Assembly: GCF_005490785.1 (NCBI RefSeq)
Contig: NZ_CP027295.1
Location: forward strand, 1,116,001 to 1,180,000
DNA length: 64,000 bases
Direction: 5' to 3'
From: Brachybacterium sp. SGAir0954
GTDB taxonomy: Bacteria > Actinomycetota > Actinomycetes > Actinomycetales > Dermabacteraceae
Part shown: in pieces, positions 34,852 through 44,085 of the stretch
Position numbering within the stretch: position 1 is the stretch's first letter
How the letters are laid out: every line of letters begins with the position of its first letter
Position numbers and translations under genes: made by a program
Notes under the pieces: model-generated
Databases searched by the model: none
Told to the model about the DNA's origin: nothing
What the model saw: the letters and a program-made list of their open reading frames with translations, nothing else

Positions 34852-36239
34852 CCGAGCACGGCACGACCAGCCCCGCCGACGGCGCCCCCGCGGACGACGA
34901 GCGCTCCTCCCGCATCGCCCGCGCCCTCGCCGAGATGCGCGCCGGCCGCCCCGTGCTCGTCGCCGACTCCGCGGACCGCGAGAACGAGGTCGACGTCATC
35001 CTCTCCGCCGCCCTCGCCACCCCCGACTGGGTCGCCTGGACGGTCCGGCACTCCTCCGGCTACCTGTGCGCGCCGCTGCCCGCGGAGCTCGCCGACCGCC
35101 TCGAGCTGCCGCTCATGGTCCCGCGCACCCGCGACCCGCTGCGCACCGCCTACACGGTGAGCGTCGACGCCGCCCAGGGCGTCACGACCGGGATCTCCGC
35201 CGCGGACCGCACCCGTACCCTGCGCGCCCTCGCCGCGGCCGACGCCGGGCCCGAGGACCTCATCCGCCCCGGTCACGTGCTGCCGCTGCGCGCGGTCGCC
35301 GGCGGCGTGCGCGAGCGGCCCGGCCACACCGAGGCCGCCGTGGACCTGTGCCGCCTCGCGGGCCTGCCGCCCGTCGGCATGATCTGCGAGCTCGTGCGGG
35401 ACGACGGCGAGGTCATGCGCCTGCCCGAGGCGGAGCGCCTCGCCGAGCAGCACGGACTCGCCCTCCTCACGATCGCGGACCTCGCAGCGGACCTCGACGC
35501 CCGGGCGACCGCCGCGACCCGCGCCGCCGCGCCCGTGCCCGGCGCCGCGGAGCCCGCCCCGCGCGTGCACCGCGTCGCCACCGCCCAGCTGCCCACCCGG
35601 CACGGCGCGCTCACCGTGCACGCCTACCGCGACCGCCGCACCGGCGCCGAGCACCTCGCCCTCGCGGCAGGGGAGATCGGGCCCGACGCCGTCACGACCG
35701 TGCGCGTGCACTCCGAGTGCCTGACGGGGGAGGCACTGGGCTCGCTGCGCTGCGACTGCGGCCCCCAGCTCGACGCCGCCCTCGCCGCGATCGCCCGCGA
35801 CGGCGGCGCGGTCGTCTACCTGCGCGGCCACGAGGGTCGCGGGATCGGCCTCGCCGAGAAGATCGCCGCCTACGCCCTCCAGGACCAGGGGCGGGACACG
35901 GTCAGCGCGAACCTCGAGCTGGGCTGGCCCGCGGAGGCCCGCGAGTACGGCGCCGCCGCCGCGATCCTGCAGGACCTCGGCACGGCCCGCGTGGACCTGC
36001 TGACCAACAACCCGGACAAGGCCGCCCAGCTCACCGAGCACGGCGTGGGCGTCGAGCAGGTCTCGCCGCTCGTGGTGGGCGTGGTCCCCGAGAACACCGC
36101 CTACCTGCGCACCAAGGCCGAGGAGATGGGCCACCGCCTCCCGCCCGAGCTGCTCGACCCCACCGGATCCTCGAGCCCCACCACCCCTGACACCCCTCGA
36201 CCCGACACCACCACCACCACGGAAGGACCCCACTCATGA
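34848..36239 (+). CDS. ribBA: Bifunctional DHBP synthase / GTP cyclohydrolase II RibBA
   Basis: 463 residues. The RibB half has DRENEVD, where Val replaces the usual Gly but the acidic residues are kept, and RPGHTEAAVDL. The RibA half has the zinc motif SECLTGEALGSLRCDCG, LRGHEGRGIGL and LTNNPDKAAQL. It supplies both carbon building blocks of riboflavin. The C-terminal tail is rich in Thr/Pro. It overlaps ribE and ribH by ATGA at each end, so the four enzymes are translationally coupled. Confidence 0.95.
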   Translation: MTEHGTTSPADGAPADDERSSRIARALAEMRAGRPVLVADSADRENEVDVILSAALATPDWVAWTVRHSSGYLCAPLPAELADRLELPLMVPRTRDPLRTAYTVSVDAAQGVTTGISAADRTRTLRALAAADAGPEDLIRPGHVLPLRAVAGGVRERPGHTEAAVDLCRLAGLPPVGMICELVRDDGEVMRLPEAERLAEQHGLALLTIADLAADLDARATAATRAAAPVPGAAEPAPRVHRVATAQLPTRHGALTVHAYRDRRTGAEHLALAAGEIGPDAVTTVRVHSECLTGEALGSLRCDCGPQLDAALAAIARDGGAVVYLRGHEGRGIGLAEKIAAYALQDQGRDTVSANLELGWPAEAREYGAAAAILQDLGTARVDLLTNNPDKAAQLTEHGVGVEQVSPLVVGVVPENTAYLRTKAEEMGHRLPPELLDPTGSSSPTTPDTPRPDTTTTTEGPHS

Positions 36240-36703
36240 GCAAGGCCGGAGCCCCCGCCCTCACCCCCGACGGCCACGGCCGTCACGTCGTCATCGTCGC
36301 CGCGAGCTGGCACGACACGATCATGGACGCCCTCGTCGCCGGTGCGCAGCGCGCCCTCGACGCCGCCGGGGCCACCCACGAGCTGCTGCGCGTGCCCGGC
36401 TCCTTCGAGCTGCCGCTCGGAGCCCTCCGCGCCGCCGAGAGCGCGGACGGCGTCGTCGCCCTCGGCACCGTGATCCGCGGCGGCACCCCGCACTTCGAGT
36501 ACGTGTGCCAGGCCGCGACCCAGGGCTTGATGGACGTCTCGCTGCGCACGGAAAAGCCCGTCGGATTCGGCCTCCTGACCTGCGACGACGAACAGCAGGC
36601 GCTCGACCGCTCGGGGCTGCCCGGGTCGAGCGAGGACAAGGGGGCGGAGGCCGCGGAGGCCGTCGTCTCCCTGCTCGCCGCTCTCCCGGCCCCCACCGTC
36701 TGA
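36236..36703 (+). CDS. ribH: 6,7-dimethyl-8-ribityllumazine synthase RibH
   Basis: 155 residues, normal length. VVIVAASWHDTIMDALVAGA, VPGSFELPLGA, ALGTVIRGGTPHFEYVCQA and GFGLLTCDDEQQALDRSG are the substrate and phosphate-binding motifs; the catalytic His of the TPHFE segment is present. It makes the lumazine that RibE consumes, usually as an icosahedral shell. Last gene of the operon, followed by a strong terminator. Confidence 0.95.
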   Translation: MSKAGAPALTPDGHGRHVVIVAASWHDTIMDALVAGAQRALDAAGATHELLRVPGSFELPLGALRAAESADGVVALGTVIRGGTPHFEYVCQAATQGLMDVSLRTEKPVGFGLLTCDDEQQALDRSGLPGSSEDKGAEAAEAVVSLLAALPAPTV

Positions 36704-36737
36704 GCCGGCCGGGCGGCACCGGTCCCCGGGCATGCGA

Positions 36738-36780
36738 ACGGGGGCGGGGCCAGGGCGTCTGCCCCGGCTCCCGCCCCCGT
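36738..36780. terminator. Strong terminator between ribH and ndh
   Basis: ACGGGGGCGGG pairs with CCCGCCCCCGT, extended with small bulges to a hairpin of about 43 nt. It lies between converging genes and can serve both. Confidence 0.75.
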
Positions 36781-36790
36781 CGTGGGGCGC

Positions 36791-38173
36791 TCAGGCCTGG
36801 TGGTCGGCGCCGAACTTGCGGTGCCGGGCCTGCTCCTCGAACTCGCGGGCCGCGCGCAGCGAGTCGACCTCGCCCACCACCGGGTTCGGCTGGTGGGTGG
36901 CGCGCGTGCCGCTGTACAGGGACAGCAGGTTCATGGCGACGGCGCGCTGGTTGCGGTGGCCGAGCAGCTTCGTGACGTGCACGCCGAGCCACGCGAACCA
37001 GCCGACGGTGCCGTTGAGGCCGATCGAGCCGACGCCCGGGAGCTCCGGCATCTCGGTGATCGCGGCATGGCGGCCGATGGTCGCCATCGTGCCGAGGTCG
37101 ACGTAGTGGAAGGGCTTCTTGACCTTGCCGGCGACGTCGGCCGCGATCGCGCGAGCCACCGCGCGGCCGGCCTGGATGGCGGGCTGGGCGAGCTGGGGGA
37201 GGGAGCCGTCGCCACCGGCGATGTCACCCGCGGCGAACACGCCCGGGAAGCCCTTGACCTCGAGGTTCTCGTCGACGTCGAGGCGGCCGCGCTTGTCCTG
37301 GGGCAGGCCCCAGGTCTTCACGACGTCCGCGATGGCGACGCCCGCGGCCCAGATGGTGATGTCGGACTCGAGGACGGTGTCGTCATCGAGGGTCACGTAG
37401 TCGTAGCCCACGGACTTCACGCCGTGACCCAGGCACAGGTGCACGCCGCGGTCCTCGAGCTCGTGCGCCGCGTACTCGCGGAACTCCTCGCGGAACTCCT
37501 TGATGAGCTCGCCGCCGCGCTGCACGAGGCGGATGTTCAGGGTGCCCGGGTCGAGCTCCGGGTAGAGGATGTCCAGCTCCTGCTTGCGGAAGTCGGCGAG
37601 CGCACCGGCGATCTCGACGCCGGTGGGGCCGCCGCCCACGATCGAGACGTGCAGCACGTCCCCGTCGCGGGCGCGGCTCGCGCGCTCGAGCTCGGAGAAC
37701 ACACGGTCGCGGATCGCGATGGCCTGCGAGCGCGTGTACATCGGCATCGCGTGCTCCTCGGCGCCCGGCGTGCCGAAGTAGGTGGTCGTGGCGCCGTTGG
37801 CGAGCACGAGGTAGTCGTAACGCAGGCGCTTCTCGCCGCGCTGGCCCTCGTCGACGGTGACGACCTTCTGGTCGGGGTCCACGCCGATGACCTCGCCCTG
37901 GCGGTAGCGCATGTTGGGGACCTTGAGCGAGAGGCCGCGCAGGAACATCGTGACGTCGCCCGGGTTCAGGCCCGCGGTCGCCACCTGGTAGAGCAGCGGC
38001 TGGAAGGTCTTGTAGACGTTGCGGTCGATGAGGGTGACGCGCACGCGGGAATCCGCCAGGCCCAGCACCGCGTTGGCCCCCGCGAAGCCGCCTCCGATGA
38101 TCACCACGTGGGGCCAGCTCCCGCCGTCCTTCGCGGGGACGGTGGGACGACGTGCCAGGAACGGCAACACCAT
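36791..38173 (-). CDS. ndh: Type II NADH:quinone oxidoreductase
   Basis: 460 residues. The FAD site VVIIGGGFAGANAVLGL (near 23-39) and NADH site VSIVGGGPTGVEIAGALA (near 178) are intact, and FAAGDIAGGDGSLPQLAQPAIQAG is the second FAD motif with the quinone-site AQPAxQ. An amphipathic C-terminal membrane-binding segment (VGWFAWLGVHVTKLLG) is present. It transfers electrons from NADH to menaquinone without pumping protons. ATG 38173 has AAGGAG upstream. Monocistronic. Confidence 0.93.
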   Translation of the reverse strand: MVLPFLARRPTVPAKDGGSWPHVVIIGGGFAGANAVLGLADSRVRVTLIDRNVYKTFQPLLYQVATAGLNPGDVTMFLRGLSLKVPNMRYRQGEVIGVDPDQKVVTVDEGQRGEKRLRYDYLVLANGATTTYFGTPGAEEHAMPMYTRSQAIAIRDRVFSELERASRARDGDVLHVSIVGGGPTGVEIAGALADFRKQELDILYPELDPGTLNIRLVQRGGELIKEFREEFREYAAHELEDRGVHLCLGHGVKSVGYDYVTLDDDTVLESDITIWAAGVAIADVVKTWGLPQDKRGRLDVDENLEVKGFPGVFAAGDIAGGDGSLPQLAQPAIQAGRAVARAIAADVAGKVKKPFHYVDLGTMATIGRHAAITEMPELPGVGSIGLNGTVGWFAWLGVHVTKLLGHRNQRAVAMNLLSLYSGTRATHQPNPVVGEVDSLRAAREFEEQARHRKFGADHQA

Positions 38174-38641
38174 GGGGAGCTCCTTCTGGGTGACGGCGGG
38201 AGCCGGTCCGAGCGTGCCGCGTCGGGCGGGCCCATCGTCGAGGGGGTGTGACGGTCGGTAGGGCGGGACGGCGGTCAGGAGCACCACGGACGGGGCGCCG
38301 GACGCCCATCCGCGGGAAGTCGCATCGATGCTACCCAATCCGGGCTCCCGCGCCCATCCTCGCAGGCCCGGGATGTGGCTGAGGAGACGGACGCGGGGGC
38401 CCGCGATGCCCGGCGCCCCGGTCGCGGCGGCCCCGCGGGAATCGCGACGGGCGCCGACCGCGACCCCAGGGCGTCGTGAAGGCGGCATCCGGGCGAACGT
38501 TTGATAACGCTCCGGTCACCACCTCGGCGAACGGATCCGGGGAGACGCGCGGGCGGCTTGAATGGACGAGGCCCACGCCACAGCCGCCGTGGTGCCGCCC
38601 CCCTCCCGTCCCCCGTCTCTCCCCGCGCCAGGAGCATCTCC
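38174..38641. other. 468-bp intergenic region between ndh and the 5'-nucleotidase
   Basis: Divergent spacer. The ndh leader lies at the left and the nucleotidase Shine-Dalgarno (AGGAG) at 38627-38631. An A/T patch around 38500-38512 (CGTTTGATAACG) is the only promoter-like element visible. No coding sequence or RNA could be supported. Confidence 0.4.
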
Positions 38642-41194
38642 ATGACCCCCTCGGTCTCGCGCCGACTCGCCCGCCGCACCGCCGCCGGGCTCGGCATCGC
38701 CGCCGTCTCCCTCACCACGTTCCTCGGCGCCGGCGTCCCCGCCCTCGCCGCGGGCACGGGCGACCAGGTGACGCTGCTGAACATCAACGACTTCCACGGC
38801 CGGATCTCCTCGACCGCGAAGGACCTAGCGTGCACGGTCGTCACCGAGGAGAAGGCGGCGCCGAACTCGGCGCTGCTCTCCGCGGGGGACAACATCGGCG
38901 CCTCGGAGTTCGCGTCCTACATCGACGACGACAACCCGACGATCGACTACCTGAACGCCCTCGGCCTCGGCGCGTCGGCCGCCGGCAACCACGAGTACGA
39001 CAAGGGCTACGACGACTTCACGACCCGCGTGCAGGAGCGGGCGGACTGGCCCTACCTCGCCGCGAACGTCACCAAGGACGGCAAGGCCACGACCGATCCC
39101 TACGCGATCGTCGACGCCGGTGACGTGAAGGTCGCCGTCGTCGGCGCCGTCACCCAGGAGACCCCGGGGCTCACGTCCCCGGCCGGCCTGCAGGGCGTCG
39201 AGTTCGGCGATCCGGTGGACGGCGTGAACGCCGCGATCGAGGAGCTGAAGGCCTCCGGCGAGCAGTACGACGTGCTCGCCGTCGAGTACCACGAGGGCTC
39301 CTCCGGCTCCTCCGAGCCGGGCAGCGCCCCCACCCCGACGCCCGTCTTCACGCACCTGATCGACGACACCACCGCCGAGGCGGACGTCATCTTCACCGCC
39401 CACACGCACCAGTCCTACGTCTACCAGGCGGCCGTGCCCGGCGAGTCCGGCGAGACCCGGCCCGTCGTGCAGACCGGCTCCTACGGCGAGAACCTCGGCA
39501 AGGTCACCCTCGAGAAGGCCTCCGACGGCGACTGGGACGTCGTCGCCGACGCCACCGCGCTCGTCCCCACCGAGGGCGCGGACCTCGAGGCCTGCGCGGG
39601 CGACGCCGCCTACGACACCGCCGCGACGATCGCGGACGACGCTGCCGCCGCCGGCGCCGAGGCCGCGAAGAAGGAGGTGGGCGACATCGACACCGACGTC
39701 ACCACCGCCTACGCGCCCGACGGCGCCGAGTACGTCGACGGCGTCTGGACGAAGAAGAAGGGCTACACCGGCCGCGGCGACGACCGCGGGAGCTCCTCGG
39801 CGCTCTCCGACGAGCTCGCCGACTCGATGGTCTGGGCCACCCAGCAGGACTCCTACTCCGGGGACCGCGCAACGATCGGCGTCATGAACCCCGGCGGCGT
39901 GCGCGACAACCTCGCCTACGCTCCCTCCGGCGACGAGGGCAACGGCGTGGTCACCTACGGCGAGGCGAACAACATCGTCCCCTTCGTCAACAACCTCTCC
40001 ACCACGACCCTCACGGGCGCCCAGTTCGAGGACCTCCTCGAGGAGCAGTGGCAGCTCGACGCGGACGGCAACGTCCCCTCCCGCGGCTACCTGCAGCTCG
40101 GCCTCTCGGGCAACGTCGACTACACCTTCGACGAGTCCGCCGCGCAGGGCGAGCACATCACCTCCGTCAGCATCGACGGGAAGCCCCTGGACCCGAAGGC
40201 CTCCTACAGCCTCGTCGCCGCGAGCTTCCTCGTGGCCGGCGGCGACAACTTCCACACCTTCGCCAAGGGAACGAACACCAAGGACACGGGCCTGCTGGAC
40301 CGTGACGCGTGGATCAGCTACCTCGGCAAGCACCGCGGCCTCAAGGCCGACTACTCCCAGCGCGGCATCGGTGTGCAGATCACGGCCGGCACCGGCTCCT
40401 CGATCGTGCGCCTGACGGGCCTCGAGTCCCGCTCCCTCGGTGCCCCGCAGATCAGCACGGCGACGCTCGAGATCGACGGCGAGACCTTCTCCGCCCCGTA
40501 CAAGCAGAACAAGGACGGCCAGTGGGGCGCCGACGTGCGCGTCACCCTCCCCGCCGGTGAGCACGAGGGCACCGTCACCGCCGTCCCGGTGACCGGCACC
40601 TCGGTGACCTTCCCGATCACGCTCGAGACGGAGCCGGTCTCCTTCTCCGACGTGCCCGCGGGCATGCAGTTCTCCGAGGACATCACCTGGGCCGCCGCCC
40701 AGGGTTACGTCACCGGCTGGAGCGACGGCACCTACCGCCCGCTGCAGGACGTGAACCGCGACGCGATGGCAGCCTTCCTCTACCGCATGGCGGGCGAGCC
40801 GGCCGTGACCCTGCCCGAGACGTCCCCGTTCACGGACGTGAAGCCCACGGACCAGCACTACACGGCGATCGTGTGGGCACAGCAGCAGGGCATCACGACC
40901 GGCTGGAGCGACGGCACCTTCCGCCCCACCACCCCGATCGCCCGTGACGCGATGGCCGCGTTCCTGTACCGCTACGCCGGCGAGCCCCGCTACTCGGACC
41001 CGGTCAAGGGCCCCTTCGAGGACGTCTCCGCCTCGCGCAAGTACGCCAAGGAGATCGCCTGGCTGCAGTCCACCGGCATCTCCACCGGCTGGAGCGACGG
41101 CACGTACCGCCCGCTGAACCCCATGAAGCGTGACGCGATGGCCGCGTTCATGCACCGCATGGACGACGCCGGCATCGAGTACGTCGAGGACTGA
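38642..41194 (+). CDS. Secreted 5'-nucleotidase/metallophosphatase with three SLH-like repeats
   Basis: 850 residues. Signal peptide about 1-37. The calcineurin-like domain has LLNINDFHGRI, SAGDNIGAS, GNHEYDKGY and TAHTHQSY; the 5'-nucleotidase C-terminal domain contains NPGGVRDNL. Residues about 665-850 hold three repeats with F.DV....I.W....G...GWSDGT(Y/F)RP......DAMAAF.(Y/H)R, matching S-layer homology domains, which would tether it to the wall. It releases phosphate and nucleosides from nucleotides outside the cell. It sits directly before a secreted nuclease gene, a logical partner, though a terminator separates them. Confidence 0.9.
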   Translation: MTPSVSRRLARRTAAGLGIAAVSLTTFLGAGVPALAAGTGDQVTLLNINDFHGRISSTAKDLACTVVTEEKAAPNSALLSAGDNIGASEFASYIDDDNPTIDYLNALGLGASAAGNHEYDKGYDDFTTRVQERADWPYLAANVTKDGKATTDPYAIVDAGDVKVAVVGAVTQETPGLTSPAGLQGVEFGDPVDGVNAAIEELKASGEQYDVLAVEYHEGSSGSSEPGSAPTPTPVFTHLIDDTTAEADVIFTAHTHQSYVYQAAVPGESGETRPVVQTGSYGENLGKVTLEKASDGDWDVVADATALVPTEGADLEACAGDAAYDTAATIADDAAAAGAEAAKKEVGDIDTDVTTAYAPDGAEYVDGVWTKKKGYTGRGDDRGSSSALSDELADSMVWATQQDSYSGDRATIGVMNPGGVRDNLAYAPSGDEGNGVVTYGEANNIVPFVNNLSTTTLTGAQFEDLLEEQWQLDADGNVPSRGYLQLGLSGNVDYTFDESAAQGEHITSVSIDGKPLDPKASYSLVAASFLVAGGDNFHTFAKGTNTKDTGLLDRDAWISYLGKHRGLKADYSQRGIGVQITAGTGSSIVRLTGLESRSLGAPQISTATLEIDGETFSAPYKQNKDGQWGADVRVTLPAGEHEGTVTAVPVTGTSVTFPITLETEPVSFSDVPAGMQFSEDITWAAAQGYVTGWSDGTYRPLQDVNRDAMAAFLYRMAGEPAVTLPETSPFTDVKPTDQHYTAIVWAQQQGITTGWSDGTFRPTTPIARDAMAAFLYRYAGEPRYSDPVKGPFEDVSASRKYAKEIAWLQSTGISTGWSDGTYRPLNPMKRDAMAAFMHRMDDAGIEYVED

Positions 41195-41204
41195 CCTCCT
41201 CCTC

Positions 41205-41246
41205 GGGTCCCCGGGGGTGGGCCGTCACGCCCGCCCCCGGGGACCC
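41205..41246 (+). terminator. Terminator after the 5'-nucleotidase gene
   Basis: GGGTCCCCGGGGGTGGGC and GCCCGCCCCCGGGGACCC pair into a long hairpin with a 6-nt loop, 11 bp after the stop codon. Confidence 0.75.
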
Positions 41247-41310
41247 GCCCTGTCCCACGCCTCACCCCCGCCTCATCCCCCTCCGCTGCGTCCCCCTGCT
41301 AGGAGCCCCC

Positions 41311-44022
41311 ATGAGCCCCGCCCGCACCCTCCTCCCGCTGCGCCGCCTCGCCTGCGGCGCCGCCGCCCTCGCCCTCGGCGCCGGCCTCGTGCCCGCCCTC
41401 GACGCCCCGGCCCGCGCCGCCGATCTGCTGCCCCCGGGCGACCTCCGCATCAGCGAGGTCTACGGCGGCGGCGGCAACTCCGGCGCCACGTACACCCACG
41501 ACTTCGTCGAGCTGCGCAACACCTCCGACGCGCCGATCAGCCTCGCCGGCTGGTCCCTGCAGTACGCCGCGAAGGCCGGCGCGTTCTCCGCCGGGAACAC
41601 GCTCCAGCTGACCGGCACCGTCCCCGCGGGCGGCACCTTCCTCGTCCAGCTCGCCCAGGGCAGCGGCGGCACCGAGGCGCTGCCCACCCCGGACCAGACC
41701 GGGAGCCTCGCCCTCTCCGGCACCGGCGGCGTCGTCGCGCTGTCGAACGCGAGCGGCACCCTCACCTGCCAGTTCGAGACCTGCGCGGGCGAGACCGCCG
41801 TCGTCGACCTGCTCGGCTGGGGCGGCGCCGCGACTTATGCGGGCACCGCCCCCGCCGCGGCGACCACGAACGCCACCTCCGTCTCCCGCACCGCGGAGAC
41901 CGGGGACAACGCCGCGGACTTCACCACGGGCGCCCCCACCCCGCAGCCCTCCGGGGCGGACCCGATGGACCCGACCGATCCGACGGACCCGACGGACCCC
42001 GTCGAGCCGGGCGCCGTCGTCCCGATCGCGGAGATCCAGGGCACCGGCGCGGCCTCCCCGCTCGCCGGGACCACCGTCACCACCGAGGGCGTCGTCACCG
42101 CCGTCTACGCGACCGGCGGCCTGAACGGCTACGTCATCCAGACCGGCGGCACCGGCGGCGACATCGACCCCGCCACCGCGGAGGCCTCGCAGGGCCTGTT
42201 CGTGCACTCGCCCGCCACCGTCGGCGACGTCGAGATCGGGCAGGGCGTCAAGGTCACCGGTCAGGTCTCCGAGTACTACGACGCGACCCAGATCTCCGTC
42301 GCCGCGGGCGGCCTCACCACCCCGGACGCCGAGCTCGCGCCCGTCGAGCCGGCCGTCCTCACCGGCGGGTTCCCCACCGATCCCGAGCAGCGCGAGCGGC
42401 TCGAGAGCATGCTGATCCTGCCCGCGGAGGGCGACCTCACCGTCACCGACGTCTACGAGACGAACAAGTACGGCGAGGTGGGCCTCGCGATCGGCGACCA
42501 GGCCTACCGCCAGCCCGCGGAGACCCTGCGCCCCGGCGCCGAGGCGACCGCCCTCTACCAGCAGCAGCTCGACGACATGATCCTGCTGGACGACGGGAAG
42601 ACCACGAACTTCTCCACCGCCACGGACGTGCCGATGTCCTACCTCTCCACCGAGGAGCCCGTGCGCGTGGGCGCCGGCGTCGGCTTCGAGGAGCCCGTCG
42701 TGCTCTCCTACTCCTTCGACACCTGGCGCCTCCAGCCCACGACCCCGTGGGAGTCCTCCGCGACCGACGGCATCAGCTTCGAGGACACCCGCCAGGCGAC
42801 GCCCGACGAGGTGGGCGGCGACCTCCAGGTGGGCACCTTCAACGTGCTCAACTACCTCACGACCCTCGGCGAGGACACCCCCGGCTGCGAGCCGTACACC
42901 GACCGCGCCGGCGAGGGCACCTCGGTGCGCGGCGGCTGCGACCCGCGCGGCGCCTGGGGCCAGGACGACCTCGACCGCCAGCAGTCCAAGATCGTCGACG
43001 CGATCTCCACCTCCGGCCTCGACGTCGTGGGCCTCATGGAGATCGAGAACTCCGCGCGCCTCGGGGAGGAGGCCGACGAGGCCACCGCGACCCTCGTCGC
43101 CGCGCTGAACGAGAAGGACGGCGCCGGCACCTGGGCGTACGTGCCCACCGCCGCGGCCTACGAGGCCGCCGGATCCGACGCCGGCCAGGACGTCATCTCG
43201 AGCGCCCTGATCTACAAGCCCGCCGCGGCCGCCCCGCAGGGCGATGCCGTGGTGCTCGCCGAGGATCCGGCCTTCGCCAATGCCCGTGAGCCGCTCGGCC
43301 AGGTGTTCGCGCCCGTCGGCGAGGACAGCAAGGGCCGTGCCGTGCAGGGCGAGCCGTTCTTCTTCGCCGTGAACCACTTCAAGTCCAAGGGCTCGAAGGA
43401 CGCCGCGGACGCCTCCCTCCCCGCGGATCCGGTGCAGGGCAACTCCCGCACCTCCCGCCTCGCGCAGGCGAACGCCCTGAACACGTGGGTGCAGGAGCAG
43501 CAGGAGGCGCTCGGCGTCGAGGACGTGCTGCTGGGCGGCGACTTCAACGCCTACACGCAGGAGGACCCGCTGCAGGTGTTCTACGAGGCCGGCTACACGG
43601 ACCTCGGCTCCACCTTCGACGAGGACGGCTGGTCCTACAGCTTCGACGGCATGACCGGCTCCCTGGACCACGTGCTCGCCAACGACTCCGCCCGCGAGCG
43701 GATCACCGGCGCCACGGACTGGTCCATCAACGGCGCCGAGTCCCCGCTCGCGCTGTACAGCCGCGCGAACACCAACGTCACCGAGCTGTACCAGGAGGGC
43801 CCCTTCGCCTCCTCGGACCACAACCCGATGATCACCGGCCTGGACGCCGAGTTCGCCCCGGCCTCCGGCGGCGGGAACGGGAACGGCAACGGCAACGGCA
43901 ACGGCCACGGGAACGGGAACGGCAAGGGCCGGGACAACGACAACAAGGGCCCCGGGAAGAACAACGGCACGCCCGGTGGCAGCAACAGCGGCATCGGGAA
44001 GGGCAAGGGCCGGCAGGGCTGA
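41311..44022 (+). CDS. ExeM/NucH-family extracellular endonuclease
   Basis: 903 residues. Signal peptide about 1-36; lamin-tail domain about 43-165 (DLRISEVYGGGGNSG...HDFVELRN); acidic Asp-Pro-Thr linker near 212-228; OB-fold-like domain about 230-340; endonuclease/exonuclease/phosphatase domain about 505-845 with VGTFNVLNY, VGLMEIEN, GGDFNAY, GSLDHVL and SDHNPM, all metal and catalytic residues present. The tail is a Gly-Asn repeat followed by Lys/Gly/Asn-rich sequence, without LPxTG or a helix. It degrades extracellular DNA/RNA, feeding the 5'-nucleotidase upstream. Confidence 0.9.
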   Translation: MSPARTLLPLRRLACGAAALALGAGLVPALDAPARAADLLPPGDLRISEVYGGGGNSGATYTHDFVELRNTSDAPISLAGWSLQYAAKAGAFSAGNTLQLTGTVPAGGTFLVQLAQGSGGTEALPTPDQTGSLALSGTGGVVALSNASGTLTCQFETCAGETAVVDLLGWGGAATYAGTAPAAATTNATSVSRTAETGDNAADFTTGAPTPQPSGADPMDPTDPTDPTDPVEPGAVVPIAEIQGTGAASPLAGTTVTTEGVVTAVYATGGLNGYVIQTGGTGGDIDPATAEASQGLFVHSPATVGDVEIGQGVKVTGQVSEYYDATQISVAAGGLTTPDAELAPVEPAVLTGGFPTDPEQRERLESMLILPAEGDLTVTDVYETNKYGEVGLAIGDQAYRQPAETLRPGAEATALYQQQLDDMILLDDGKTTNFSTATDVPMSYLSTEEPVRVGAGVGFEEPVVLSYSFDTWRLQPTTPWESSATDGISFEDTRQATPDEVGGDLQVGTFNVLNYLTTLGEDTPGCEPYTDRAGEGTSVRGGCDPRGAWGQDDLDRQQSKIVDAISTSGLDVVGLMEIENSARLGEEADEATATLVAALNEKDGAGTWAYVPTAAAYEAAGSDAGQDVISSALIYKPAAAAPQGDAVVLAEDPAFANAREPLGQVFAPVGEDSKGRAVQGEPFFFAVNHFKSKGSKDAADASLPADPVQGNSRTSRLAQANALNTWVQEQQEALGVEDVLLGGDFNAYTQEDPLQVFYEAGYTDLGSTFDEDGWSYSFDGMTGSLDHVLANDSARERITGATDWSINGAESPLALYSRANTNVTELYQEGPFASSDHNPMITGLDAEFAPASGGGNGNGNGNGNGHGNGNGKGRDNDNKGPGKNNGTPGGSNSGIGKGKGRQG
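43873..43926 (+). repeat. Hexanucleotide repeat encoding (Gly-Asn)n
   Basis: Nine 6-bp units GG(G/C)AAC, with variants GGCCAC and GGCAAG, encode the Gly-Asn tail of the nuclease. It is likely variable in copy number between strains. Confidence 0.7.
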
Positions 44023-44085
44023 GCCCTGACCTCGACCGGTGCTGAGGCCGGGGCGCTCTCGCGGCGCCTCGGCCTCGCCGACGCC

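Noticed and set aside
38516-38540. Possible PHO box before the 5'-nucleotidase
   Set aside because: Only one partial unit (GGTCACC) is present and no second unit at 11-bp spacing, so phosphate control is not claimed from sequence.
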